Positions 1 through 9,410 of a DNA stretch of 64,000 bases are shown here, piece after piece. The notes under the pieces were generated by a model. The model was not told the origin of the DNA. It searched no databases and saw only the letters and a program-made list of their open reading frames with translations. Position 1 is the stretch's first letter; every line of letters begins with the position of its first letter. The position numbers and the translations under genes were made by a program. This stretch comes from a bacterium (GTDB lineage: Bacteria > Auribacterota > UBA3054): contig JAFYXV010000007.1 in NCBI GenBank assembly GCA_017557885.1, positions 248,001 through 312,000 of the forward strand, given 5' to 3'.

Positions 1-1
1 G

Positions 2-808
2 AATCACGATACCGTGAGCATGGCGGATTTCGAGGCGGCCAGGGACAAAGTCTGCTTCGGCCGTGAACGCCGCAGCCTTACCATCGACGAAAAGGACCGC
101 AGGATCACCGCGGTGCACGAGAGCGGGCACGCCATCGTGATGGCGCTCTCCAAAAACGGCGACCCGGTCCACAAAGTGACGATCATTCCCCGGGGCCAGG
201 CCCTGGGCGCCACTTTCTCTCTGCCGGAAAAAGACCGCATGCACAGGTCCAAGGCGGAATTGGAGGACATCCTCGTTTCCCTGTACGCCGGCCGGGTGGC
301 GGAGGAGATCGTCTTCGGCGACATCACCGCCGGCGCCAGCAACGACATCAGGCGCGCCACGGAGATCGCCCGGCGCATGGTCTGCGAGTGGGGCATGAGC
401 GACAAGCTCGCCCCCAGAATGTACGGGCAGCGCGAGGAAACGCTTTTCCTCGGCAGGGAAGTCAGCCGCCAGGTTGACTACAGCGACGAGACCGCCAACC
501 TTATCGACTCCGAGATCAACGCCGTTATCGAAAAGGCCAGGAAGGAAGCTTTCCGGATCCTGACCGAGCGAAGAAAAGAACTTGACATTCTTGCCGAGGC
601 GCTTCTGCGCCACGAGACTCTGGATGGCTCCGAAGTGACGGACATCCTGGAAGGGCGCGAACTGGCAAGGGACCTTAAGGCCGAAGAAAAGGCCGAAGCA
701 AAAACTGAAAAACCTGAGGCTGACGCGGAAAGCGAATCTTCCCAGGATGGGTTGGAAAGCCGGGATGCGGAGCCTTCGGCGGGATCCGGCGAGGAAGGGA
801 AGGGCTGA
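2..808 (+). CDS. ftsH: ATP-dependent zinc metalloprotease FtsH, C-terminal part (5' end outside window)
   Basis: Membrane-anchored AAA+ protease that degrades misfolded membrane proteins and regulators. Only the peptidase half is present. The frame is open at the left edge and lacks the AAA module, so this is truncation by the window and not a broken gene. The zinc-binding HESGH (HEXXH) motif is at nt 116-130, and the third-ligand region GASNDIRRATEIARRM follows. The last 40 or so residues are a low-complexity Glu/Lys/Ala/Ser tail, common at FtsH C termini. The stop overlaps the next ATG (TGATG), so folP is translationally coupled. Identification is secure from the motifs and the M41 helical region. 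Confidence 0.95.
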   Translation, partial: NHDTVSMADFEAARDKVCFGRERRSLTIDEKDRRITAVHESGHAIVMALSKNGDPVHKVTIIPRGQALGATFSLPEKDRMHRSKAELEDILVSLYAGRVAEEIVFGDITAGASNDIRRATEIARRMVCEWGMSDKLAPRMYGQREETLFLGREVSRQVDYSDETANLIDSEINAVIEKARKEAFRILTERRKELDILAEALLRHETLDGSEVTDILEGRELARDLKAEEKAEAKTEKPEADAESESSQDGLESRDAEPSAGSGEEGKG

Positions 809-1635
809 TGTACGCCTGGCGCTGGCAAATAAAGGGCAGGAAATTGCGTTTCGATTTCCCTCTGATCGTCGGGATACTTAACCTGACGCCGGATTCCTTT
901 TACAGCCAGAGCCGCTGCGAAGGCCGCTCCAGCGCCCTCAAAAGAGCCAAGCAGCTTGTTGCGGACGGCGCGGACATCCTGGATCTGGGCGCGGAATCCA
1001 CCAGGCCGGGCGCCGCGTTCGTCAGCGAGGAAAAGGAACTGGCCCGCCTCCTGCCGGCTCTCAAAGCCATCAGGGCCGCTTTTCCTGACATTCCGATATC
1101 CATAGACACCAGAAGGGCCGCGGTGGCCAAGGAGGCCCTGGAGGCCGGCGCCGACATCATAAACGACGTCTCTTCCCTGAGCGATCCGTTGATGAAGGAA
1201 GTGGCGGCCCGCTATCTTCCCGGGGTTATACTGACGCACGCTCCCGCGGAACTGGCCAGCGGGGAAAACAGGGACGTTTCCATCGGCGAAGTCAAGAAAT
1301 TTTTAAGGGAGCGAACCTCCCAGGCGGTCGCCTGGGGAGTCCCCAGAGATTCGATAGTCTGGGATCCGGGACTGGGATTTGGCAAAACTACGCAGTCCAA
1401 CTGGCAGCTCCTTATGGACCTGAAGGAGATCTCCTCCGACAATCTAGTGATGTGCGCCGCCTCCCGGAAACGGTTCACCAGAAAGGATCCGGACGCGCCT
1501 GAAGGCCCCGGGAATTCCGGGCTGGAGGGGACCATAAAGGCCAATCTTCTGGCTGTCGAGAACGGCGCCGCCATGCTGAGAGTCCACGACGTGGCGGAGA
1601 TGAAACAAATTTTGAAAGGAGGGTCCCGTGCCTGA
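808..1635 (+). CDS. folP: Dihydropteroate synthase
   Basis: Condenses p-aminobenzoate with hydroxymethyl-dihydropterin pyrophosphate in cytoplasmic folate synthesis. The 275-residue length is normal for the family. Diagnostic motifs are visible: GILNLTPDSFYSQSR near the N terminus, DLGAESTRPGA near residue 60, SIDTRRA near residue 98, INDVSS near residue 118 and WDPGLGFGKT near residue 188. The start overlaps the ftsH stop by one base. The 3' end overlaps the GTG start of the mlaE-like gene by 8 bases. The ftsH-folP order is common in bacteria. Confidence 0.95.
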   Translation: MYAWRWQIKGRKLRFDFPLIVGILNLTPDSFYSQSRCEGRSSALKRAKQLVADGADILDLGAESTRPGAAFVSEEKELARLLPALKAIRAAFPDIPISIDTRRAAVAKEALEAGADIINDVSSLSDPLMKEVAARYLPGVILTHAPAELASGENRDVSIGEVKKFLRERTSQAVAWGVPRDSIVWDPGLGFGKTTQSNWQLLMDLKEISSDNLVMCAASRKRFTRKDPDAPEGPGNSGLEGTIKANLLAVENGAAMLRVHDVAEMKQILKGGSRA

Positions 1636-2716
1636 AAAAGAAGTCAGCACCTGGATCCTCACGGCGGATTTCGATTATCCCGAGTGCCAGAGGATAATCA
1701 GCGCTTACAGGGAGCGCCGCAACATTACGGTCTGCTTTTCCGGAAAATTCGTTAAGACCTGGCCTATCACAAGGTCCGCGATCCTGGCGGACGTTCTGAC
1801 GAAGCTTGAAAAACAGAAGATCGATTGGATCTTCGAGGATATTCCCGAAGAGACGATGCGCTTCATCAAATTCAACAAAGAGCGCAGCGACACCATTACG
1901 GTCGCAAGGGTGGCCAGGGCCGGCAAGCGCCGCATCTACGGCCTGATCGTCAGGACTAACAATTTCCTGAAAATGCTGGTCTATCTCTTCAAGCTGATGC
2001 AGGACATCGTTTACTGGACGGTCTGCGGTCCCTTTATTCCCCACGGCTTCCGTTATTCCAGAACGCTTTACGAGATCACTTCTTGCGGCATGCGCTCAGT
2101 GGGCATCGTGCTTTTGGTCTCCTTCATCATGGGACTCATCCTTGCCATGCAGGGAGGCGCGCAGCTTGAAAGGCTCGGGGCGGCCGTGATGGTCGCCAAG
2201 ATCGTCGGCATGGTGACGGTGAGGGAGATAGGCCCTCTGCTCGCCTCGCTTCTGGTCACGGGCCGCTGCGGTTCCGCCATCACGGCGGAAATAGGCGCCA
2301 TGGTGACGAGCGAGGAAATGGACGCTTTGCGCGCCATGGGCATTTCCATCACGAAATACGTGGTGGTGCCGAAATTCGTGGCGCTGCTTATAATTCTGCC
2401 CTGCCTTACGCTTTTCGCCAACATCGTCTGCATCTACGGCTCCTATATTTTCTCCTATTACCAGCTGGGCGTTTCCACCTACGACTACTTCAACCAGACG
2501 GTCTCCGGCATGCACGTGGGCGACGTTTTCAACGGTCTGGCCAAGAGTCTGGCGGACGCTGTCATCATCGCTTACATCGCGGTCTTCCACGGCCTGACGA
2601 CCAAGGGCGGCGCCGAGGGCATCGGCAGCTCCACCACCAGGAGCGTGGTCGTGACGATCATCTGGATCGCGCTGGCGCACCTTTTCTTCACCATCCTTTT
2701 CTATTACAACCGCTGA
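1628..2716 (+). CDS. mlaE: MlaE-type ABC transporter permease with N-terminal STAS-like extension
   Basis: Inner-membrane permease of an MCE/Mla phospholipid transporter that moves lipids between inner and outer membranes. The N-terminal 100 or so residues are soluble and resemble a STAS/MlaB-like domain. The MlaE core follows, with the hallmark stretch VREIGPLLASLLVTGRCGSA, then AEIGAMVTSEEMDALRAMG and several hydrophobic helices. It starts with GTG inside folP. The gene is directly followed by the ATPase gene, and the MCE and lipoprotein genes complete an operon. An N-terminal STAS-like fusion would explain the lack of a separate mlaB here; that point is inference. Confidence 0.92.
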   Translation: MPEKEVSTWILTADFDYPECQRIISAYRERRNITVCFSGKFVKTWPITRSAILADVLTKLEKQKIDWIFEDIPEETMRFIKFNKERSDTITVARVARAGKRRIYGLIVRTNNFLKMLVYLFKLMQDIVYWTVCGPFIPHGFRYSRTLYEITSCGMRSVGIVLLVSFIMGLILAMQGGAQLERLGAAVMVAKIVGMVTVREIGPLLASLLVTGRCGSAITAEIGAMVTSEEMDALRAMGISITKYVVVPKFVALLIILPCLTLFANIVCIYGSYIFSYYQLGVSTYDYFNQTVSGMHVGDVFNGLAKSLADAVIIAYIAVFHGLTTKGGAEGIGSSTTRSVVVTIIWIALAHLFFTILFYYNR

Positions 2717-3481
2717 ATGGAACACAACGAGAACATAATCGAAGTCAGCAATCTTAAGCTGAGTTTCGACGACCGGGTGATCCTGGACGGCATTTCTTTC
2801 CAGGTGAAGCCCAAGTCCATCTTCGTAATTTTGGGCGGCAGCGGCAGCGGAAAGACGACGATCCTCAGAAATCTTCTGGGGCTCATTAAACCTGATTCCG
2901 GAGACATCAGGATCTTCGGGACGAATATCGTCGGATTAAGCGACGACGAATTGTACGGCGTGAGGAAAAGGATCGGCATGGTCTTCCAGGGCGGCGCGCT
3001 CTTCAACTCCATGACGCTGGGGGAGAACGTGGCGCTTCCTTTGGAAGAATATACGACCTATCCGGCTTCCGTTATCGATTCTATCGTCGACTGGAACCTG
3101 AACCTGGTCGATCTTCTCCACGCGAAGAACCTTCTGCCGGCGCAATTGTCCGGCGGCATGAAGAAGCGCGCTTCCATTGCCAGGGCGCTTTCCATGAATC
3201 CGGAGATGATGTTCTTCGACGAGCACACGACCGGCCTGGATCCGGTGATGGCGGCGGAGCTGGACGAGATCATATTGCGCTTGAAAAAAGAATTGAACAT
3301 CACCGTGGTGGTCGTCACCCACGATATGACGAGCATAAGAAGGATCGCGGACAGCGGCATCATGCTCTACGACGGACACATCATAACGAGAGGAACGCTC
3401 GCGGAAATGGAAGCCAGCAACGACATCAGGGCGATAGAATTTTTCAGAAACCACGAAGCTAAAGAAAAGGAGAAACCTTAA
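2717..3481 (+). CDS. mlaF: MlaF-type ABC transporter ATP-binding protein
   Basis: Cytoplasmic ATPase that powers the Mla/MCE lipid transporter. Visible elements are Walker A GGSGSGKTT, signature LSGGMKKRASIARAL, Walker B with D-loop MMFFDEHTTGLDP, and the switch histidine in VVVTHD. The 254-residue length fits the family. The residue after the catalytic Glu is His where Pro is usual (DEPTTGLDP), which is mild divergence. It begins right after the mlaE stop, and its TAA shares one base with the start of the MCE gene. Confidence 0.95.
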   Translation: MEHNENIIEVSNLKLSFDDRVILDGISFQVKPKSIFVILGGSGSGKTTILRNLLGLIKPDSGDIRIFGTNIVGLSDDELYGVRKRIGMVFQGGALFNSMTLGENVALPLEEYTTYPASVIDSIVDWNLNLVDLLHAKNLLPAQLSGGMKKRASIARALSMNPEMMFFDEHTTGLDPVMAAELDEIILRLKKELNITVVVVTHDMTSIRRIADSGIMLYDGHIITRGTLAEMEASNDIRAIEFFRNHEAKEKEKP

Positions 3482-4491
3482 TGGCGATAAGCAGTTCCGA
3501 TAAAGTGAAGGCCATAATCTTCCTTGTCGTCAGCGCCTTGCTGATGGCGGCCATAATCCTTTCTCTGGTCGGCACCCAGTGGATGAAGCAAAAGGACCAT
3601 TATTACATCGAGTTTTCCGAAAGTTTGGGCGGTCTCTCCACCGGCTCCTCGGTCAGGTTCCACGGCATCAAGGTCGGCAAAGTTGTCAAGATGAACATCG
3701 ACCTTCAGAACCAGATGGGCCTCATCGAAGTGGAAGTCGTGAAGAACACTCCCGTCAAGACGGACTCCATCGCGACCATCGAAGTGGAGTCTTTCGTCAC
3801 CGGCACCAGGTATGTGCAGATCACTCCCGGCAGCGTGGGCGCCGAACTTCTGGAGCCTAACGATCCGGACGTCAAGATCGCCTGCCTGAAATCAGGCTTC
3901 CAGAAGTTCGCCGGCAACATCGTCAATTTGGGCGCCCAGGCGCCGGCCCTGGCGACGAACCTGACCGCCATGTTCAGCCAGCCCAACGCCCAGGCGGTCA
4001 GCGAGATCGTGCAGAAGCAGGTGCCGGTCCTTCTGGAGCATGTCAACGCTTTCTTCGCTTCCCAGAACGCCATGATGATCTCATCCATTCTTGTAAGAGT
4101 GGACAACCTCATCGCCACCAACAGCGCGAGCATCTCCAGCGCGATAGCCGGCTTCAACACTACGATGACCTCCGTGAATTCTATGGTCGAGGAGAACAGG
4201 GAAGTGACAAGGGAACTTCTGAAAAACCTGAGCAGCGCTTCCAAAACTGCGGACGGTCTTCTGAGCGAGAACAGATTGCTTATCTCCAACATTTTGGTAA
4301 AGACCGGAACAAGTCTGGACGAACTGAAGGAAATGATAGGGGAGAGCAGGCAGCCTCTGAGGGAGAGCCTCGAGAAGATAAGCAGCTCCGCTACGCTTGT
4401 TGAGGAATTCGTCTCCGAACTTAAAGATCAACCGTCAATGCTCATTTACGGTAAAGAGCCCCAGAAGGAGGATTGGATCGATGAAGAATAA
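3481..4491 (+). CDS. mlaD: MlaD/MCE-domain substrate-binding protein
   Basis: Periplasmic lipid-binding component anchored by one N-terminal transmembrane helix (about residues 10-30). The MCE domain is seen in YIEFSESLGGLSTGSSVRFHG followed by KVGKVV, then FVTGTRYVQITPG. The C-terminal half is a long amphipathic, coiled-coil-like region rich in Ser, Asn and Leu, as in PqiB/YebT-class and MlaD-like proteins with extended helices. Length is 336 residues. The last 11 bases overlap the start of the lipoprotein gene. Position in the mlaE-F-D operon supports the call. Confidence 0.92.
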   Translation: MAISSSDKVKAIIFLVVSALLMAAIILSLVGTQWMKQKDHYYIEFSESLGGLSTGSSVRFHGIKVGKVVKMNIDLQNQMGLIEVEVVKNTPVKTDSIATIEVESFVTGTRYVQITPGSVGAELLEPNDPDVKIACLKSGFQKFAGNIVNLGAQAPALATNLTAMFSQPNAQAVSEIVQKQVPVLLEHVNAFFASQNAMMISSILVRVDNLIATNSASISSAIAGFNTTMTSVNSMVEENREVTRELLKNLSSASKTADGLLSENRLLISNILVKTGTSLDELKEMIGESRQPLRESLEKISSSATLVEEFVSELKDQPSMLIYGKEPQKEDWIDEE

Positions 4492-5071
4492 TTATTGGCC
4501 GATCATTTGCGCGCTTCTTATTCTAACGGGCTGCGCTTCCAGCGCGCCGAAAACGACCGTTTACACCCTGGAACTGGACAAGTTCGAGGAAACGGTGGTC
4601 GAGGAATCGCTTCCCGTTTCTGTTCTTGTTGAAAATTGCGGCGTAAGGGACGCCTACAAGACTAAGGCGATCGTGGCTTCGCCGGCTCCTTACGAGCTCA
4701 CGAAAAGGGCGAACGCGGAGTGGGCGGAATCGGCGGGCACGCTCCTGAATTCCAGCATCCGGAGTTACCTTTCCCCGCGCTGCGGCAAGGTCCTTCCCCC
4801 GGAATGGAAGAGCCGGATCGCCTACGACTATTCCGTCCTGGTTTATCTTGAGGCCATGACGCAGGTGAAGCGCGGTCAGAATTGGTTCGCGGTCCTGAGG
4901 CTTTCCTACGAAGTGCTTCCCCAAAAAGGCGGAGAGGCCGTCGCTTCCGGCCGCTTCGACAAGGCCCTGCCTTTGGAGGGCGGCAGTCTGGACAATTACG
5001 CCGCGGCCCAGAGCGCCCTTGTCAGGGAGTGGCTTGACGGCCTCTTGAAGTCCCTCCGGGCCAGGCCCTGA
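4481..5071 (+). CDS. ABC-type transport auxiliary lipoprotein (PqiC/DUF330-like)
   Basis: Probable outer-membrane lipoprotein partner of the MCE transporter. The chosen ATG has a good Shine-Dalgarno sequence (AAGGAGG about 8 bases upstream, inside mlaD). It gives a lipoprotein signal peptide with lipobox LILTGC. An earlier in-frame start would bury this signal, so it was rejected. The mature part begins SSAPKTTVYTLELDKF and resembles the auxiliary component family in having a YxL-type motif right after the lipidated Cys and a C-terminal helix with WLDGLLKSL. Length is 196 residues. Function is inferred from family likeness and operon context. Confidence 0.85.
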   Translation: MKNNYWPIICALLILTGCASSAPKTTVYTLELDKFEETVVEESLPVSVLVENCGVRDAYKTKAIVASPAPYELTKRANAEWAESAGTLLNSSIRSYLSPRCGKVLPPEWKSRIAYDYSVLVYLEAMTQVKRGQNWFAVLRLSYEVLPQKGGEAVASGRFDKALPLEGGSLDNYAAAQSALVREWLDGLLKSLRARP

Positions 5072-5077
5072 AAATCG

Positions 5078-5106
5078 TTGTTTTAACGCATGAAACTTGC
5101 TATAAT
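5078..5106 (+). promoter_or_regulatory. Sigma-70-type promoter of the gcvH-gcvPA-gcvPB operon
   Basis: TTGTTT at 5078-5083 and TATAAT at 5101-5106 are separated by 17 bases. TG at 5098-5099 makes an extended -10. The element lies just after the lipoprotein stop and about 60 bases before gcvH. I saw no glycine riboswitch in the short leader. Confidence 0.7.
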
Positions 5107-5165
5107 TCGCTTGAAATATAATTTTACATAATCAATTTCCAACCAACTTCATCTAAGGAGTTACC

Positions 5166-5552
5166 ATGAGCGTTCCCAGCGAACTTTTTTACACCAAAGA
5201 CCATGAATGGGTAAAAGTCGAAGACGGCAAAGCCACCATCGGCATCACCGATTTCGCCCAGCATGAATTAGGCGACATTACCTATGTGGAGCTTCCCAAA
5301 GCCGAATCCACAGTCAGCAAAGGCAACGAGATCGCCACCATCGAATCCGTCAAGGCCGCCAGCGACGTTTACTCTCCCATCACCGGGACCGTGGACGAAG
5401 TCAACGAAAGCCTCGACGCTTCCCCCGACGTCATCAACAGCGACCCCTACGGTGAAGGCTGGATCTGCACCTTGAAGGACATCGTCGTGGACGACCTCAA
5501 CACCCTTATGAACGCTGAACAATACGAGGCCTTCTTAAAGGAAGAGAAGTAA
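5166..5552 (+). CDS. gcvH: Glycine cleavage system H protein
   Basis: Lipoyl-carrying shuttle protein that passes the aminomethyl group between the P, T and L proteins of glycine cleavage. The lipoyl-lysine motif IESVKAASD places the modified lysine at Lys63. The family pattern HEWV, then GITDFAQHELGDITYVELP, then PITGTVDEVNE is complete. Length is 128 residues. The start is preceded by AAGGAG. It is four bases upstream of gcvPA. Confidence 0.97.
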   Translation: MSVPSELFYTKDHEWVKVEDGKATIGITDFAQHELGDITYVELPKAESTVSKGNEIATIESVKAASDVYSPITGTVDEVNESLDASPDVINSDPYGEGWICTLKDIVVDDLNTLMNAEQYEAFLKEEK

Positions 5553-5556
5553 GCAT

Positions 5557-6909
5557 ATGTCAAATTACGGTTTTGTTCCCCACGGCAGCGAAGACCTTTC
5601 CGAGATGCTCGCGGCGGTAGGCGTTTCCAGCGTGGAAGAGCTTTACTCCGCGATCCCTGAGAAACTCAGGATCTCCAAACTCGATCTTCCCGCCGGCATT
5701 TCGGAGTATGAAGTCTCCAAGAAGCTTCACGCTCTCGCCAAGAAAAACACCTCCGACCTGGTCTGCTTCATGGGCGGAGGTTTTTACGATCATTTCATCC
5801 CCGCCGCGGTGGACGCCATCGCTTCCCGCGGGGAATTCACCACCTGCTACACCCCGTATCAGCCCGAAGTGGCCCAGGGAACGCTGCAGACCATGTTCGA
5901 ATTTCAGAGCGGCATGTGCAGGCTCACCGGCATGGAAGTCTCCAACGCTTCCGTTTACGACGGAGGCAGCGCGGTCTTTGAAGCGGCCGCCATGTCCTTC
6001 AGAGTGAACGGCCGCCGCCGCTTTTTGGTGGACGGCGCCATGAACCCCATTTACCGCAACATGCTGGAAAGCTACGCGGCCAATATGAATTTCGAGTTCG
6101 TGGAAGTGGCCCCCAAGGACGGCAAGGCTGACAAGGAAGCCATCGCCGCCCAGCTGGACGACACGGTTTCCGCGGTCATTCTGCAGAACCCCAGCTTCTT
6201 CGGCTGCGTGGACGACTACACCGAGACGGCCGAGGCGGCCCGCAAGGCCGGCGCCCTCTCCATCCTCATCTGCTATCCGCTTTCCCTGGCTTACCTCAAG
6301 ACGCCGGGTGAAATGGGGATCGACATCGCGGTGGGCGACGCCCAGAGCTTAGGTTTGCCCCTGGGTTTCGGCGGCCCTTATCTGGGCTTCATGACCACCT
6401 CCAAGAAACTGGCCCGCAAGATGCCGGGCAGGATCTGCGGCGAAACGCACGACAAGAACGGCAACCGCGGCTTCGTATTGACTCTGCAGGCCAGGGAACA
6501 GCACATCAGAAGAGAGAAGGCCACCTCCAACATCTGCTCCAACCAGAACCTCTGCGCCATCATGGCCACCATTCATCTGGCTTTGATGGGCAAAGAGGGA
6601 CTTTATGAAGCGGCTGAGGAAAGCGCCAAAAACGCTGCCTACGCCCTGAAGAAGCTGACCGCCATTCCCGGCGTGAAAGCCACCTTCTCTTCTCCTTCTT
6701 TCAATGAATTCGCCATCGATCTGCCCAAGCCCGCCTCCAAGGTTTGCGAGAAACTTTTGAAGGTCGGCATCGCCGCGGGCATTCCTCTGGGAGAATTCTT
6801 CCCGGGTATGGAAAACGCCCTTCTGGTGGCTTTGACCGAAAAGCGCACCATCGAAGAGATCGACGCTCTGGCGGCTAAACTTGAAGCGGCTTTAAAGGAG
6901 GAGGACTGA
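5557..6909 (+). CDS. gcvPA: Glycine dehydrogenase (decarboxylating) subunit 1
   Basis: N-terminal half of the split P protein, which acts with GcvPB to decarboxylate glycine. Sequence hallmarks are FMGGGFYDHFIP, FTTCYTPYQPEVAQGTLQ, FEFQSGMCRLTGMEVSNAS and QFxxRREKATSNICSNQNL-like residues near 325. Length is 450 residues, normal for the two-subunit form. It lies between gcvH and gcvPB with almost no spacing. The gcvT gene, usually next to these, is not in the window. Confidence 0.97.
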   Translation: MSNYGFVPHGSEDLSEMLAAVGVSSVEELYSAIPEKLRISKLDLPAGISEYEVSKKLHALAKKNTSDLVCFMGGGFYDHFIPAAVDAIASRGEFTTCYTPYQPEVAQGTLQTMFEFQSGMCRLTGMEVSNASVYDGGSAVFEAAAMSFRVNGRRRFLVDGAMNPIYRNMLESYAANMNFEFVEVAPKDGKADKEAIAAQLDDTVSAVILQNPSFFGCVDDYTETAEAARKAGALSILICYPLSLAYLKTPGEMGIDIAVGDAQSLGLPLGFGGPYLGFMTTSKKLARKMPGRICGETHDKNGNRGFVLTLQAREQHIRREKATSNICSNQNLCAIMATIHLALMGKEGLYEAAEESAKNAAYALKKLTAIPGVKATFSSPSFNEFAIDLPKPASKVCEKLLKVGIAAGIPLGEFFPGMENALLVALTEKRTIEEIDALAAKLEAALKEED

Positions 6910-6911
6910 TT

Positions 6912-8366
6912 ATGAAACTTATCTATGAAGAATCTCTGCCCAAAAGGCGCGGCGTCATTCCCCCGAAGAGCGGAGTGACTTGCGAAACGCTGGTGCCGGC
7001 CAACTGTCGCCGTGGGGAAAAGGCTCCCTTGCCGGAAGTCTCCGAACTGGACGCGGTGCGCCATTACACCAACCTCTCCCGCCTGAACTATTCCGTGGAC
7101 ACGAATTTCTACCCCCTGGGATCCTGCACCATGAAGTACAATCCCAAGGTCAACGAGCAGATCTCCCGCCTGGAAGGCTTCACCGCGCTGCATCCTTATC
7201 TCTCCTTGGTCCCCGGCGGACCTGAAAACGTGCAGGGCGCCCTGGAGACCATTTACGAAACGGAGCAGAAGCTTTGCGAGATCACCGGCATGAAGGCCGT
7301 CACCATGCAGCCCTTCGCGGGCGCCAACGGCGAATTCACCGGCGTCATGCTCATCGCCGCCTATCACAAGGATCACGGCGACGCGAAGAGAAGGCGCATG
7401 CTGATCCCCGACAGCGCCCACGGCACCAACCCCGCCTCCGCCATGATGGCCGGCTTCGAAATCACCGCCATTCCCTCCGACGGGAAGGGCTGGGTTGATC
7501 TGGAAGCCTTGAAAGCGGCCCTGGGCGACGACGTGGCGGGCTTGATGCTCACCGCCCCCAACACGGTGGGCCTTTTTGACAGCAACGTCGGCGAGATCTG
7601 CGATCTGGTCCACAAGGCCGGCGGCCTCATGTACTATGACGGCGCCAATCTGAACGCCATCATGGGTCACGCCCGCCCCGGCGACCTGGGCTTCGACGTG
7701 GTGCACCTCAACATGCACAAGACCTTCTCGACTCCCCACGGCGGCGGCGGCCCCGGCGCCGGAGCGGTTGGCGTCAAGGAAAATCTGGTGCCTTATCTGC
7801 CCACGCCCCGCGTTACCAAGACTGCGGACGGCAAATTCGAAGTGGGCAAGGCCGATTCCACAAAGAGCATGGGACACATCGCGCCCTTCTTCGGCAACTT
7901 CTGCGTCATGCTGAAGGCCTACGCCTACATGCTGCAGCTGGGCGCCGAAGGCATCAGGGAAGCTTCCGGCATGGCGGTCCTGAACGCCAACTACCTGAAA
8001 GCCAGACTGCAGGATACTTTCAAGTTCCCCTTCCAGGATCAGATCTGCATGCACGAGTGCGTCTGCACCTCCGAGTGGCAGCTTGAAAAGAGCGGCGTCA
8101 ACACCCTCGATATCGCCAAGATGCTCCTTGACAGGGGCTATCACGCGCCGACGGTCTATTTCCCGCTCATAGTTCACGAAGCCATCATGATCGAGCCCAC
8201 CGAGACCGAGTCGAAGGAAGTTCTGGACGGCTTCGTGGAATCCATGAAGGAGATCGCCAAGATCACGGAAACCGATCCGGAAGCCTGCCACCGCGCTCCC
8301 GAGAAGACTCCCATAGGGAGGCTGGACGAAGTGGCGGCCGCCAAGAACATGATCCTGAAGGCGTAA
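6912..8366 (+). CDS. gcvPB: Glycine dehydrogenase (decarboxylating) subunit 2
   Basis: Catalytic PLP-bearing half of the split P protein. The PLP lysine is expected at Lys270 in HLNMHKTFSTPHGGGGPG. Further family signatures are FYPLGSCTMKYNPK, MQPFAGANGEF and PDSAHGTNPASA. Length is 484 residues, standard for GcvPB. It follows gcvPA by 2 bases and precedes holA by 6 bases, so holA may be read through from the gcv promoter. Confidence 0.97.
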   Translation: MKLIYEESLPKRRGVIPPKSGVTCETLVPANCRRGEKAPLPEVSELDAVRHYTNLSRLNYSVDTNFYPLGSCTMKYNPKVNEQISRLEGFTALHPYLSLVPGGPENVQGALETIYETEQKLCEITGMKAVTMQPFAGANGEFTGVMLIAAYHKDHGDAKRRRMLIPDSAHGTNPASAMMAGFEITAIPSDGKGWVDLEALKAALGDDVAGLMLTAPNTVGLFDSNVGEICDLVHKAGGLMYYDGANLNAIMGHARPGDLGFDVVHLNMHKTFSTPHGGGGPGAGAVGVKENLVPYLPTPRVTKTADGKFEVGKADSTKSMGHIAPFFGNFCVMLKAYAYMLQLGAEGIREASGMAVLNANYLKARLQDTFKFPFQDQICMHECVCTSEWQLEKSGVNTLDIAKMLLDRGYHAPTVYFPLIVHEAIMIEPTETESKEVLDGFVESMKEIAKITETDPEACHRAPEKTPIGRLDEVAAAKNMILKA

Positions 8367-8372
8367 AACAAG

Positions 8373-9410
8373 ATGGCAGTGCGCAAAAGCAAGACCGAGG
8401 AAGGAATCACTCCGGAAAACTTTGTTTCCCGGCTGGACTCCCTTGACTTCGGGAACTTTTACGTGCTGCTGGGCGAGGACTTCACGCGCGCGGAGCAGTT
8501 TCTTGAGACGCTCCGCGCGCGTCTCGTTCCCGCCGGGACGGAAGATTTCGCCCTGGAAGTGATAACCGTTGACAAAGACCACAACGGCGCGGGCGAAATT
8601 ATCGGCGCCGCGGAGACCCTGCCCTTCATGGGCGGGTTCCGGCTGGTCATCGTGCGCCACGGGGAGGAGCTGGACGCCGCGGCTTTGGAAGCTTTGGGGG
8701 AATACGCCGTAAAAACTTACGAAGAGAAGCGTGAAAACATGCTGCTTGTCATTTGCATGTCCAGTTTGGACAAGCGCCTGAAGTTCACGAAAACTCTCAT
8801 GAAGCTGAACGCCATCATCGACTGCGAACCGGAGCCGATCCGCGATCTTACCGAATACGCGAAAAAGCATTTCAACAAGACTCTTACGCCGGGGGGCGAA
8901 AGAGCTTTTTCCGAGATCGTAGGATCTGACACCAGAAAAGTCGCGGCTGAAATGGAGAAAGTCAGTCTCTACACGGGGGAAAGGGAAGAAATTACCGAGG
9001 AGGACGTCATTGCGATCTGCGCCGACTCCAATATCCAGGACGAGTGGGCGCTCAGAAACTGCCTTTTGTCCGGCGATATGGAGGGGACGCTCTCCGCTCT
9101 GAGAAACCTGCGTTTCGATCCAAGCGGCAGCGAAGAGGGGATCTTCGCGAAGCTGACTTACCTTATGAGCGACCTTCCCGTCATCGCGGAGGCCGCGAAA
9201 AGAGGGGATATGCGCGCGGCGCGCGTCTATCCCGGAAATCCCCGCTATTATGCGATGAAAAATTTCCTGTCCGAATTACCGGTTGAAAAACAAAGGAAGA
9301 TACTGTCCCTTTTGATGTATGAGATGATCGCGTTCCGCGGCAGCAATCTTCCCAAAGACATAATGAACGACCTAGCCTGCATTTCATTGATTATAAGTTA
9401 TGAGAACTAA
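8373..9410 (+). CDS. holA: DNA polymerase III, delta subunit
   Basis: Clamp-loader subunit that opens the beta sliding clamp. The N-terminal region (YVLLGEDFTRAEQFLETLR) replaces the nucleotide-binding loop of other clamp-loader proteins, as is typical of HolA. The middle contains LPFMGGFRLVIVRHGEEL, and the C-terminal collar domain is helical. Length is 345 residues, normal. It overlaps the next gene by 11 bases. Similarity is low-level, as usual for this family, but the pattern is characteristic. Confidence 0.85.
   Translation: MAVRKSKTEEGITPENFVSRLDSLDFGNFYVLLGEDFTRAEQFLETLRARLVPAGTEDFALEVITVDKDHNGAGEIIGAAETLPFMGGFRLVIVRHGEELDAAALEALGEYAVKTYEEKRENMLLVICMSSLDKRLKFTKTLMKLNAIIDCEPEPIRDLTEYAKKHFNKTLTPGGERAFSEIVGSDTRKVAAEMEKVSLYTGEREEITEEDVIAICADSNIQDEWALRNCLLSGDMEGTLSALRNLRFDPSGSEEGIFAKLTYLMSDLPVIAEAAKRGDMRAARVYPGNPRYYAMKNFLSELPVEKQRKILSLLMYEMIAFRGSNLPKDIMNDLACISLIISYEN

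Noticed and set aside
5107-5165. Glycine riboswitch before gcvH
   Set aside because: The leader is under 60 bases and AT-rich, with no tandem aptamer features.
6639-8870. A very long open frame on the minus strand opposite gcvPA, gcvPB and holA
   Set aside because: Its translation is rich in His, Val, Gly and Gln without family motifs, and it lies opposite well-identified genes. It is an effect of GC-rich codon bias.
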